A stretch of 64,000 bases of DNA, from the NCBI GenBank assembly GCA_050258755.1, contig JBLMZI010000006.1, positions 1 through 64,000 of the forward strand. The letters run 5' to 3'. Numbering within the stretch: position 1 is the stretch's first letter; each line of letters begins with the position of its first letter. This DNA comes from JBLMZI01 sp050258755. Lineage in GTDB: Bacteria > Bacillota > Syntrophomonadia > Syntrophomonadales > DTU052. Under the pieces are notes generated by a model that saw nothing but the letters and a program-made list of their open reading frames with translations, did no database searches and was not told the origin of the DNA. Shown piece by piece: positions 7,700 through 16,562 of the stretch. The position numbers were made by a program, and so were the translations under genes.

Positions 7700-9403
7700 T
7701 CACGCCGCACAAGCATTAAAGAATTCATTCATTTGTTCTACCAATCCGCTTACCTTCTCAATTGACTCAACATTGATTTCAAATCTTCTCGAATTCGATT
7801 TTTCCGGCATCTTATCCGAATAATCAAGCCTGAATTTCGTGGCTATCCCTTCACCGTTTACCCATTTCCCTTTTTCAATGATTTCGATAAAGCCCCTTCT
7901 GTTCAGGGTTCTAAGATATGTGCCAATCCGATTCTTATTAATCCCGCTCAAATCGGCCAACTGCCGCACACCCGCCGTAAAGACCCCTTTACGATTCCCG
8001 TAAATCTTGTATTGAACCATTAATGCCATGAAAACAAGCCTGTGGTGTTCGCTTTTGAAGGATTTGACCAGTTCAAGTTCATCCTTGCTGAAACTGATTC
8101 GTTCTCTCTTGAAACTGCCCAAATGGTATTTATCCGTATCAAAAACTGATTTCAGGATTTGCTCCAGGTCATATAATGCGGATTTCAGCCCACCGCCGAC
8201 TAATCCATTCTCATACTGCTCAATTGTCCATCGTTCCAGGATTCCCGCTGCTTCCTGCTTGCTTAAACCCTCAACGTCTTTGAGATATAAGGCAAGTTTG
8301 AAACATTCATCGTGGCGGGTTCCTGGTTCATCCAATCCGTATTTCAGAATGTGTTCATACCGTTTAATCGGAACTGGCTGCTTCGTGGGTTTATCTATTT
8401 CAACCACTGAAACTGGCTCCTGCCATTTGTCCATTTCCACCATGACCGATATTTCGGTTTCTTTAATGGCATCCAGGACTAACGGGCTAACCCTCTGAAT
8501 GGCTAGAAAACTGTGATACGGATTCGGCAAACACGATAAATCCTCATTATCCAGCATTGAGCAGAACTGATTCGTTACCCTGTTCCCGCCTAACGGCAGT
8601 TTAACGGCCTGTTGCCCTGGTCTCGGCAATATCTCGATTCTTCTTTCAGATAAACCCGCAAGAGACAAAACGGTTTTGCCGCATCTCGCAATCTTGCCCA
8701 AAGTCACAACACCGTTAAAGAACAAATACACATGATAGCCCTTTCTGCCGGAATAAAACACGTATATCTGATTCCTCGGAACAAAGTATTCCAGGGCATC
8801 TATGATAGTCAAAACGTCTTCTGTCTTGTTCTCGTCTACATCAAAGACCATGAAGGTGCTGAAATCGTCATGGGCAGGGAATACGCTAATTGTCCTGCTT
8901 CCTGATAGGTGCTGCCCGATAAGAGCCATATCGACTTGTTGCCGAATGATTGAGGTTGTATCGCAGGTTTCTATGATTTTGTTGGTTTCGTTTTGAAAAT
9001 AGCTGCCATTGTCTTGCTGTTCTCGCCATTTGTAGGGGTTTGGCTGAAACAGGTTTTTCATCTTGTTAATGACCCTGCGCCGAAACGTGGTATTTCCTTG
9101 CTTGGTGTAATCATCCACAGTGAGATTGTGCTGTTTCAGGTGATTTGCCGTTAGTCTTTTGAACCGTTGCTTACATAAGGGGCATTCAATCAGCATATCT
9201 CCCAATTCAGGCATTTTTGCGTTGTTGGTATCCAGCCTGTAATCATAAACCAAGTCTGCATAATCGGGGATATAGGATTTCCGGCGTTTTGCTCGTTCCA
9301 ACTTGAAGGCCCGAAACATTTCGAACTGTTTCAGGCTTTCTTCAGGCGTGGGTTCTGGTAGTTCAATGTCGAATAAATCGGCTAAATATCTAGCTAAAGC
9401 CAT
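7700..9403 (-). CDS. Archaeo-eukaryotic-type primase with N-terminal zinc finger and C-terminal winged helix
   Basis: A 567-residue replication protein. The AEP active site is visible: FMVFDVDEN (Asp188/Asp190), YSGRKGYHVYLFF (sxH-type, Ser218...His224) and VKLPLGG (268-273). A possible C2H2 finger, CPLCKQRFKRLTANHLKQH (Cys74, Cys77, His88, His92), precedes it. A PriCT-like helical segment begins PGTRHDECFKLALYL, and a winged-helix-like region (about 475-530, LADLSGINKNRIGTYL) follows. Such proteins prime replication of plasmids, phages and integrative elements. ATG 9403 has no close Shine-Dalgarno; AGGAGG lies ~40 nt upstream, beyond an in-frame TAA, so initiation is unusual or the leader is structured. 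Confidence 0.85.
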   Translation of the reverse strand: MALARYLADLFDIELPEPTPEESLKQFEMFRAFKLERAKRRKSYIPDYADLVYDYRLDTNNAKMPELGDMLIECPLCKQRFKRLTANHLKQHNLTVDDYTKQGNTTFRRRVINKMKNLFQPNPYKWREQQDNGSYFQNETNKIIETCDTTSIIRQQVDMALIGQHLSGSRTISVFPAHDDFSTFMVFDVDENKTEDVLTIIDALEYFVPRNQIYVFYSGRKGYHVYLFFNGVVTLGKIARCGKTVLSLAGLSERRIEILPRPGQQAVKLPLGGNRVTNQFCSMLDNEDLSCLPNPYHSFLAIQRVSPLVLDAIKETEISVMVEMDKWQEPVSVVEIDKPTKQPVPIKRYEHILKYGLDEPGTRHDECFKLALYLKDVEGLSKQEAAGILERWTIEQYENGLVGGGLKSALYDLEQILKSVFDTDKYHLGSFKRERISFSKDELELVKSFKSEHHRLVFMALMVQYKIYGNRKGVFTAGVRQLADLSGINKNRIGTYLRTLNRRGFIEIIEKGKWVNGEGIATKFRLDYSDKMPEKSNSRRFEINVESIEKVSGLVEQMNEFFNACAA

Positions 9404-9757
9404 TGCTGCGACTACTGTTAATATGCAGTTTTAATTGATGTTTCTGTCCTCCTGGCTTCTCAAATGGTTTGGGATGGGTACGGTATCCTTCTTCCACGGA
9501 AAAGGGCTTAGACGCGCCCACAAGAGGCTATGCACTCATTCAAACTGGCTACATTCCAGCAGCCTTTCACCTGCCTTTCTGTGATTGTTTTTGGGCAACA
9601 AAATAGACCATCATTTGATGGCCGCTTGAAGGAATCCGAATCTATGTAAACGGGAAAAGGCCCGGAAAAATGAAAAGACAGGCGAAATGCCTGTTCTTTG
9701 AGGAAAACAATCATGATGTTTTCGGGGATGGGCAGCGCGTTAAGTAAGCCTACCACT
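9404..9757 (-). other. Long leader of the primase gene
   Basis: About 350 nt separate the predicted transcription start from the primase ATG. It contains a hairpin (AAAGACAGGC/GCCTGTTCTTT, 9673-9699) and an open frame starting ATG 9714 and ending 9508 (68 residues), for which I see no good RBS and no family. A long structured leader before a replication gene suggests copy-number or translational control, but this is inference. Confidence 0.35.
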
Positions 9758-9764
9758 AACTTTA

Positions 9765-9793
9765 AGTATATACCGAATTCCATGTTTTGTCAA
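9765..9793 (-). promoter_or_regulatory. Near-consensus sigma-A promoter upstream of the primase
   Basis: On the minus strand TTGACA (9793-9788) is followed by exactly 17 nt and TATACT (9770-9765). It points toward the primase gene. The rest of the gap up to 10014 shows no gene. Confidence 0.8.
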
Positions 9794-10014
9794 GACCCAC
9801 TTGATTTTGCCATGCGCTCCCAGAGCATTTCCAATCCCAATTATCTAGCCACTTTCAGCCATATCATCTTGGTTATATCCCACATTTTAATACCCTACCG
9901 CCAACTTCCTGCACAAAACCACAACCCATTTCCCGGAAATATCCTCCATAATCTGGGCATTCTGTCGACAGGGTCGGATTATTCATGATATTAGTTTCAC
10001 AATGTGCCGCAAAG

Positions 10015-10041
10015 GAAGAGCCAGGGGGTTAGCCCTGGCTC
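10015..10041 (-). terminator. Terminator after the Rhs immunity-like gene; second 27-nt copy
   Basis: Identical over 27 bases to 1588-1614: a perfect GAGCCAGGG/CCCTGGCTC stem followed by T-rich sequence on the minus strand. It lies 65 nt beyond the stop of the small membrane protein and ends the large surface/toxin operon. Confidence 0.8.
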
Positions 10042-10105
10042 GTGGAAACATCTAATGCCTATTTCTCAAGACACAAACGAGAACCGTCCCGTTTGCTCTT
10101 TTCCA

Positions 10106-10450
10106 TCATACCGGAATTATCGTATATATTATGACAGAAACTATTATTGGTGCTACCGCAGCAGCAAATACTAGCCGCTTTCTGGCTGTCCATCCGGGGA
10201 TGCGAGAAAGAAGTCCAAAAAGCACGGTCTGGATAATTGGAATAATAACAGGGACAACGATTAAGAATTCCACATGTAATCCCGAAAACAAATAGAGCCA
10301 TTCTAGTGTTATAGCAATTCCATAAACAATCAGAGAATAGGTTATTATTCCCATATATGTGTATCTACGCTTGGAAACATACCAAATCAATACTGTTACA
10401 GGCATAACTTGAGTTACGAATCCAATAACCATGGAATAAATGAAAACCAC
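10106..10450 (-). CDS. Small four-helix membrane protein, candidate immunity protein of the Rhs toxin
   Basis: 114 residues, almost entirely four hydrophobic helices (about 3-22, 32-54, 60-82, 91-113) with short loops and positive charges in KRR and ARKR. No family is recognised. GTG 10450 starts 33 nt after the Rhs stop, with a GA-rich RBS region, and a terminator follows. A small gene directly after an Rhs toxin tip is normally its immunity gene, and a membrane location suits a toxin that attacks phospholipids. The function is inferred from position and topology only. Confidence 0.7.
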   Translation of the reverse strand: MVFIYSMVIGFVTQVMPVTVLIWYVSKRRYTYMGIITYSLIVYGIAITLEWLYLFSGLHVEFLIVVPVIIPIIQTVLFGLLSRIPGWTARKRLVFAAAVAPIIVSVIIYTIIPV

Positions 10451-10483
10451 TTTCCACCATCTCCCCCGCTGCGCTACATGGGT

Positions 10484-13400
10484 CTATATCTCAGCAATTG
10501 CTTTTTGGAAATCATTAACTGCTGCTCGTGTAGCATTGTCGCACCTCTGGATTCGAAGTGTGGAACTCCATGACTCATATCCGCTTTTCTTTACGTCATA
10601 ATCCACATCGTCAATTTGCCCGGTATAATCATGTTCATACATGGTCTTTACATCCCCGTGTGCACTGATGTCTTGCAGCGCATGCAAGCCTTGGCCGAAT
10701 GTGTTATATGCTTGTTTTCTATAGGATTCACGTAAGCCCATTGCTGCGGTAATGAGGGCCGATTTAACACGGGGGTCTGTTTCCTTTTTCGCCTTCGCCA
10801 TTAGGTTGTTATACCCTACTTGCCCTTTCTTCCAGAGTGAAACAGCTTCATTAAACCGTGCTCGATAATAAACACGTCTCGTATCATAATATGAACCAGA
10901 TTGATTGGAACTCATATTGAAATGATACTTATCCTCACTACTAGCAATCTCCTTCTCTCCGTTTTTGGCTCGATTACGATTTCCGATTGTCGCCTTCATT
11001 CCTTCCCATCGTAAATCGACTGATTGGTTTCCTTGAGCCACCGCTTCGGCATAGTCTTCCGATATCCCCATTTCCTTCATAATTTCTTCTGTTCGGAAGT
11101 AATGCACATCAATTCCCCAATGCCCCGTCGGGTCCACATACTTCAGCGGGTTATTCCCACAATAAGCATACAGATTCAGGCTCATCGGATTCGTAATATC
11201 GCCTTCGTAGGTATCCTTGTTCAGGAACCTGCCTAGCTGCGGGTTGTAGTACCGCGCACGCAGGTAGTAGAGTCCTGTTTCCTTGTCAAAGATCTCGCCA
11301 GAGTATTTGAAGTGGTTCTCTACCTTCTCGGTTTCCTGGGTGGTGTTGCCCCATTCGTCGTATTGGTAGGTATTGACCACTTCGCCGTTGCTGTCTACGA
11401 TCTGGACGACGTCGCCGTGACCGTTGTACAGGTAATAGTACTGGGCGCCGTCGGAAAGCTGCTTGGCGATCATCCGGTCCGGTCCCCAGATATAATGGGC
11501 GTTCAGGGCGTTGTTCGCGTCCGCTTCCGCGATGACCTTGCCGGCCGCGTTGTACAGGTAGCGGGTGGTGCTGTCTCCGGCGGTTTTCTTGATTCTGAGA
11601 CCGGTGGCATCGTAATCGAAGCTGGTCGTTACGCTGCCGGTTGTGTAGCTGGTTAACTGGTCCGCCGGGTTGTAGTTTGCCTTGATGTACACGCTTTCGG
11701 CGATGGTTGCCTGATCACCAACGGCACTGATCCGGTTGCCTTTTACATCATAAGTATAGCTTACCGTCTTGCCGTCCGGTCTGGTTACCTTTTTCAGCCG
11801 ATCCAGGGCATCGTATTCATAGTTCGTTACGCCCGAGGCGTCGGTGATAGCGGTAATGTTGCCATTGTTGTCGTAGGTATACCGGTATTCGGAAATGACG
11901 GTATCGTCCTTGGTATTGGTCACCTTGGTGACCCGGTTGAAGGCGTCGTAAGTGTAGCTGGCTTTCAGCACACTGCCGTTTCTCAAGGTTGGATAGGTTA
12001 CGCTTTCGATCTGGCCGTCCGGCGTGTACTGGTAGGCTGCGGTACCATTCGCCTGTACGCTTTGAATCCGGGTCTTGTCGTAGTTGAACCGGGTTGTAAA
12101 GCTGTTGTATGAGTCGGTTACGCCGGTGACCCGGTTGCATGGGTCATATTTGTAGCTGGTCATGCTGCCGTAACCGTCGGCGATGGTTCCGTGGCGATCC
12201 ACTCGGCCCATTCCGTCATAACCGATCCGGACCTGATTGGTCTTCCCATTAAACGAAACATCGCTTTTGGACGGGCCGTAAGGGTGCCCGGCATAACCGA
12301 ACGATACGCTCCAATTGCCCCCGGTCTTGGATAAGAGCCGGTTGTACTCGTCGTAGCCGTACGTGAAGCTGATGCTCTTCGGGTTGATCGTCTTAACGAG
12401 CTGTCCCAGTTCGTTGTATTCGTTTCGCGTAACGTGGTTCGCCGGATCAGTCTTTTCAATAACCCGGCCGAGCTCATCCCGGTTGACCGAGGTGACCCAG
12501 GTGGCCGTTCCGTCGGTCTTTTTCACCGTCTTCAACTGCCCTAACTTGTCATACTCGTACCGGGTCACCTGGTTCATGGCATCGGTGACCCGGATCAGGT
12601 TCCCCAGATTATCGCATTCGAACTGGTCGGTATGTCCCTTGGGATCGGTATAGGTCTTCACATTGCCGGCCAGGTCGTAGGTGTACGACTCGGACAGGGC
12701 GCCGCTCTCAGCCGGGTAATTCGCGAAGGCTTTCCGCGTAGTCACCTGGCCCCACTGGTCGGTGTAGGTGCGGGTGACGCCGCGCCAGCTTCCTCCTGAA
12801 GCCGGAATCATGTAAGTGGTGGCCGTCCGCGCCGCCGGGTCCACTTCAACGCCGTAGGTGGCGCCGAAAGCGTCTTTGCTGGTCTTGACCTGACCCCACG
12901 GATCAAAGGCACAGGTCTGGGTGTTGCCCATGGCATCAACTACATAGTTCGCCCGGCCCTGATTGTCATAGTGGTACTGGGCATTATTGACCCATTCGCC
13001 GGTGACCGAGTTCATCTGCCGCGAAAGAACCAGATCGCCATCGTCGTTATAGTACTCGTCTACGGTGTTGTAATCCGATTCCTGGCCGGTAGCCAGGTTT
13101 TTGTACCGGATGAAGCTTCTCAATTTAACGGTCAGCAGATCCCCGTTGGTACTGTCGAAAGCCGGGGAGGTGGCCGATTCGGTGTACTCAAAGTGCTGGC
13201 TGACCGAGTATTTCGTCCCGCCTGATACGGTAACGTCAGGCAATTTCGTAGTCAGCAGCCGGCCGGCGTCGTCATAGCTGTTGATTGTGGTCTTTCCGGT
13301 ATTGTTAGTCGTGGTGGCAACCAAGCCCAGGAGCATATTGTAGGTGCTGGTCGTCTTTGTGGTCTTCGGCGCTCCGCCCGGCCCGGTGTAATAGGCGGTT

Positions 13401-15571
13401 ACCTCGTATGGGTAGGCGAACAGGGTCTTTGGATTGCCATAGCTGGCAGGACCCATAACTGTAACTGTCTTGGCCACTTTCCCGTTATCGAGGGATTTGG
13501 TGGTTGTGATCCGGGTGACCCGGTTTTCACCATCTTTATCGTAGCTGAACCTGGTGCTATCACCAAGCGGATCAACAATCTTCTGTACCCGCCCGTAGAC
13601 GTTATCGTAGACCGTCGTCTCGCTCACCACAGTGGCGTTGTCTTTATACCAGCGCTTGACGGTTGGCAGACGGAAGAGGGGGTGATATTCGTATTCCATC
13701 GTATTCAAATCACGCTGGGAGGGATTGTTCAACTGATCCAGGGATAATGGCCTGGTCTGACTGATCACGCCGCCCCAGTCGTTGTATACTGTCTCGGTGT
13801 ACAAGATGTCCTTGCGGCCGTCCGATGCGTAGACCGCCGACTCCACCCTGGTCGGAAGCTGTTTAAAGACCGAATGAAAGGCAAGATTCGCCGACATCCG
13901 TTTCTCGCCGTTAGCGGCGGTGGAAACCGAACAAAGGCACTGATAGTCCCCGTTGAAGACGGTTCGGGTCTTCACGCCGTCCGGGTCTGTTACTTCTGAT
14001 CCGAACTGATAGGTCGGTCCCGGCGCGGCTCCGTTGGTGGCTGGATAGCCGGTATTATCCCCGAAATATGTATAGGCGAGATGGTTCAAGTCGCCGGTGT
14101 CGTATGCGGACCCGGCGCCGTTCACCCGGCGTTGATTGTCATAGCGGGCGGTAACGCGCCGGGCTTCGTACACTCCGGCACACCCCAGATAGCGATTGGT
14201 CGCCGCATAAGTGTAATGTGCTTTTTTCCGGTTAGTCCAGTATTCGGTCAGATAAGGCATGGTTTTCCTGCCTGCGTCAGCCGTGCTCAGGTCGAAGGCG
14301 TCAAACCGGAACTTACTCTGAATGTAATCGTATTTAAACGACTCGACCCGCCCGGCAGTATCTGTGACCGAGTATAGGATAGGCTCGTACCAGGTCAGTT
14401 CCGGGTAAAGCGGGCTGTACCAGTGAAACAGCTCTCTGCCTTTGTGATAGGTAACCTGCATGGTTTTCTCGCCGAGCGGATCGGTGACGTTGATTACGAC
14501 CTTGTCCTCGACGAAATCGGCGTTCTCGATAGTGTTGTCGTAGGTAAACCGGATTTTACGTCCTATGCTGTCGGTGATTTCGCTGATCAACGGGGCACTG
14601 GTAGGATCAGGCGAATAGGCCGTGACGGTCCGTTCGATATGATTGAATCTGATCTCATTGCCGAACCGGTCGACAATTCCCAGCAGTCGGCCGTCGGCTG
14701 CGAAATAGGTTTTCCGCTTGTCGGCGGAGATCCAAACGAACTTGGATTTTACCTGACCATTGTCGTAAGTCATGTTGTCCGACTGAAAGACCATGTCTTT
14801 ACCCTGGTAATTCAAGAGGTTGCTGTCATTCGGATCGTCGGTCATTTTGACCTGGTAGACCGTGCCATCCCCGGTATGGAGGTAATAGAAGGTGTCAACG
14901 ATCTTACCCTGAACCCTTTCAATCTGTACCTCTACTGAAGGGAAGCCCAAAGACCACCCGGTACCCAGGTTGTAGCGGGCTTGTTGGTAGTTGTAGCGCA
15001 CAGAGGTGTTTTCAACGTATTGAACTACGTCCACGGGGAAACCCTCTGTTTCTATGGTTACGATGTCATAATACCGATGGTCAGGATTACCGTCCCCGTA
15101 GTATAGAATTTCATTTGCGGCTATTTCAGCATCCGTTTTTGTTGTGTACATTGCTGTGTAAGTGTAAATTGTTGCGAGAGTATCAAGGTCTTTACCGATA
15201 AGCTGGCAGTAATATAAAGAAACTTTTTCTTGTCCACCGACGGAAGTCAGCCATAGCGTTGCCCGTCTCGAACCGAACTCCGCTTGCGAGGAGTTGTATA
15301 TCCGGGTTACGTCCAGGTCCAGTCCGTCCCGGCCCGGCAGATACAGGTCGGTTTTCTTCAAGGCTAAGGCTCCGGTCTGCGGATCGACGGACTCAGTCAT
15401 GTTATCGGCCAACTGGGCCTTGTGTACCTCGTTGACCGCCTGCGGACCGGCCGCCCGGTTGAAATACGCCTGAAGCTGGTTCGGAGACATCGCTAAAACC
15501 GGCTGTACGCTCATGAACAGCGTCGTTAGGCTGATAATCAGGGTCAGGACGATTTGACGAAAACAGCTCAT
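10484..15571 (-). CDS. Secreted Rhs-repeat polymorphic toxin with phospholipase-C-like C-terminal domain
   Basis: 1695 residues. A Sec signal peptide (hydrophobic 7-25, cleavage near VLA-MSP) leads to an N-terminal domain containing DPQTGAL and LDLDVTRIYNS, and then dozens of YD/Rhs repeats (such as YDANGN-like and YEYDALDRLKKV). The core signature GLYYLRARYYNP..GRFLNKD and the boundary NPLKYVDPTGH follow. Rhs repeats form a closed shell around the toxin, which is released by self-cleavage near this boundary. The last ~210 residues begin HWGIDVHYFRTEEIM, then GNQSVD, and contain GLHALQDISAHGD followed by HDY and DD/DYD. This resembles zinc phospholipase C, whose N-terminal Trp, His and Asp bind metal. 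The start overlaps the previous stop by one base (TAATG) and AAAGGAGG lies upstream. The Rhs call is certain; the PLC call is moderate. Confidence 0.93.
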   Translation of the reverse strand: MSCFRQIVLTLIISLTTLFMSVQPVLAMSPNQLQAYFNRAAGPQAVNEVHKAQLADNMTESVDPQTGALALKKTDLYLPGRDGLDLDVTRIYNSSQAEFGSRRATLWLTSVGGQEKVSLYYCQLIGKDLDTLATIYTYTAMYTTKTDAEIAANEILYYGDGNPDHRYYDIVTIETEGFPVDVVQYVENTSVRYNYQQARYNLGTGWSLGFPSVEVQIERVQGKIVDTFYYLHTGDGTVYQVKMTDDPNDSNLLNYQGKDMVFQSDNMTYDNGQVKSKFVWISADKRKTYFAADGRLLGIVDRFGNEIRFNHIERTVTAYSPDPTSAPLISEITDSIGRKIRFTYDNTIENADFVEDKVVINVTDPLGEKTMQVTYHKGRELFHWYSPLYPELTWYEPILYSVTDTAGRVESFKYDYIQSKFRFDAFDLSTADAGRKTMPYLTEYWTNRKKAHYTYAATNRYLGCAGVYEARRVTARYDNQRRVNGAGSAYDTGDLNHLAYTYFGDNTGYPATNGAAPGPTYQFGSEVTDPDGVKTRTVFNGDYQCLCSVSTAANGEKRMSANLAFHSVFKQLPTRVESAVYASDGRKDILYTETVYNDWGGVISQTRPLSLDQLNNPSQRDLNTMEYEYHPLFRLPTVKRWYKDNATVVSETTVYDNVYGRVQKIVDPLGDSTRFSYDKDGENRVTRITTTKSLDNGKVAKTVTVMGPASYGNPKTLFAYPYEVTAYYTGPGGAPKTTKTTSTYNMLLGLVATTTNNTGKTTINSYDDAGRLLTTKLPDVTVSGGTKYSVSQHFEYTESATSPAFDSTNGDLLTVKLRSFIRYKNLATGQESDYNTVDEYYNDDGDLVLSRQMNSVTGEWVNNAQYHYDNQGRANYVVDAMGNTQTCAFDPWGQVKTSKDAFGATYGVEVDPAARTATTYMIPASGGSWRGVTRTYTDQWGQVTTRKAFANYPAESGALSESYTYDLAGNVKTYTDPKGHTDQFECDNLGNLIRVTDAMNQVTRYEYDKLGQLKTVKKTDGTATWVTSVNRDELGRVIEKTDPANHVTRNEYNELGQLVKTINPKSISFTYGYDEYNRLLSKTGGNWSVSFGYAGHPYGPSKSDVSFNGKTNQVRIGYDGMGRVDRHGTIADGYGSMTSYKYDPCNRVTGVTDSYNSFTTRFNYDKTRIQSVQANGTAAYQYTPDGQIESVTYPTLRNGSVLKASYTYDAFNRVTKVTNTKDDTVISEYRYTYDNNGNITAITDASGVTNYEYDALDRLKKVTRPDGKTVSYTYDVKGNRISAVGDQATIAESVYIKANYNPADQLTSYTTGSVTTSFDYDATGLRIKKTAGDSTTRYLYNAAGKVIAEADANNALNAHYIWGPDRMIAKQLSDGAQYYYLYNGHGDVVQIVDSNGEVVNTYQYDEWGNTTQETEKVENHFKYSGEIFDKETGLYYLRARYYNPQLGRFLNKDTYEGDITNPMSLNLYAYCGNNPLKYVDPTGHWGIDVHYFRTEEIMKEMGISEDYAEAVAQGNQSVDLRWEGMKATIGNRNRAKNGEKEIASSEDKYHFNMSSNQSGSYYDTRRVYYRARFNEAVSLWKKGQVGYNNLMAKAKKETDPRVKSALITAAMGLRESYRKQAYNTFGQGLHALQDISAHGDVKTMYEHDYTGQIDDVDYDVKKSGYESWSSTLRIQRCDNATRAAVNDFQKAIAEI

Positions 15572-16536
15572 TATTTCCGTCCTCCTTTCGTCCCGCTGGC
15601 TTTTTCAAGCAGTTTGGCGGCCGGGATTCCGGTTTCTTTAGATATTTCTTCAAGCCGCGCCAATTCCAGCTCGGTCAGGCCGTCTGCCTGCGCTTCGGTC
15701 AATTTCAGCCGTTTCAGCCGTTCTGCCGATCCTTTGCGCTTGCCCGACGCCACGCTATTCACCTGCGCTGCGGATGCGGAAAGCGTTTTGTCAGATTTCC
15801 CGGTTTTTTCGGTCTGGATCAATTCGTCGATGGTGGCGCCCTCGCCGTTGTTATACCTGATCAGCAGTCTGGTTTGGGCGTTCTTTGACAGGCCGGACGC
15901 TTCGAGCTGTTTCACCTCTTCCGGAAACACCTTTTCCATACTCCGCATCAAACGGTCATCGCGCCGTGCGCTAATAACGTCTTCGACCTGTTTCCAGTCC
16001 GCCGCGGTCGCCTTCTCATAGTCCTCGGCGCTGGCCAATGCTGCAAGCCCAGCTGTTTTTTTGGCTTCGCCAGGTTGCGGAGCTTCTTTCCTGGTTTCTT
16101 TCATGATTTTCAGCACTTCGCGCGGGTTGGTCCCGGTTTTGTTGCCGAGTTCGTCCGCTTTCAGGATATCCTGCAATTTGTACCCTTCCCGGGTCAGTTC
16201 GTCCAGCTCCTGGGCCGTGAAATTATACCGGTCGTTGGCGAATGGATTCTTCGGATCGGTACTGTACCGGGTCGTTTTGAAGATCATCAGTTTCTTTCCG
16301 CTGTCCTCCGCCTTCAGGACGACGTTTTTCTCCCGTTCCGGTTGGAGATCTTTTTCATCGGTTTTGAGTGCGGCATCGTTCGGCGCTTTCAAGCCGAGCA
16401 GCTCTTCCGCGACATCCAGAATTGAGCCGCCGCCTTTCGCCATCAACGGCCCAGCAAAGACACCGAGACTAGTGAACGCCATGCTGAAGCAGATGAGCAT
16501 TACGACAGTTTTTTGAATCCGTTTCTGCTTTTTCAT
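15571..16536 (-). CDS. Secreted or anchored protein of unknown function
   Basis: 321 residues. An N-terminal signal sequence (KKQKRIQKTVVMLICFSMAF, then to about residue 35) precedes a highly charged, mainly helical, Lys/Glu/Ala-rich body. Local motifs such as FTAQELDELTREGYKLQDILKA and LTEAQADGLTELELARLEEI look like two related 'helical step' segments. I do not recognise a family. It is transcribed directly before the Rhs gene and translationally coupled to it (1-nt overlap), and follows the giant LamG protein, so it may help fold, export or display one of them. RBS GAGGAG precedes ATG 16536. Confidence 0.75.
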   Translation of the reverse strand: MKKQKRIQKTVVMLICFSMAFTSLGVFAGPLMAKGGGSILDVAEELLGLKAPNDAALKTDEKDLQPEREKNVVLKAEDSGKKLMIFKTTRYSTDPKNPFANDRYNFTAQELDELTREGYKLQDILKADELGNKTGTNPREVLKIMKETRKEAPQPGEAKKTAGLAALASAEDYEKATAADWKQVEDVISARRDDRLMRSMEKVFPEEVKQLEASGLSKNAQTRLLIRYNNGEGATIDELIQTEKTGKSDKTLSASAAQVNSVASGKRKGSAERLKRLKLTEAQADGLTELELARLEEISKETGIPAAKLLEKASGTKGGRK

Positions 16537-16562
16537 TATTTGCTTTACTCCTCTCGGTTCCG

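Noticed and set aside
10059..10301. 80-codon minus-strand frame within the immunity-like gene
   Set aside because: It overlaps the 114-codon membrane protein in another frame and has no independent support.
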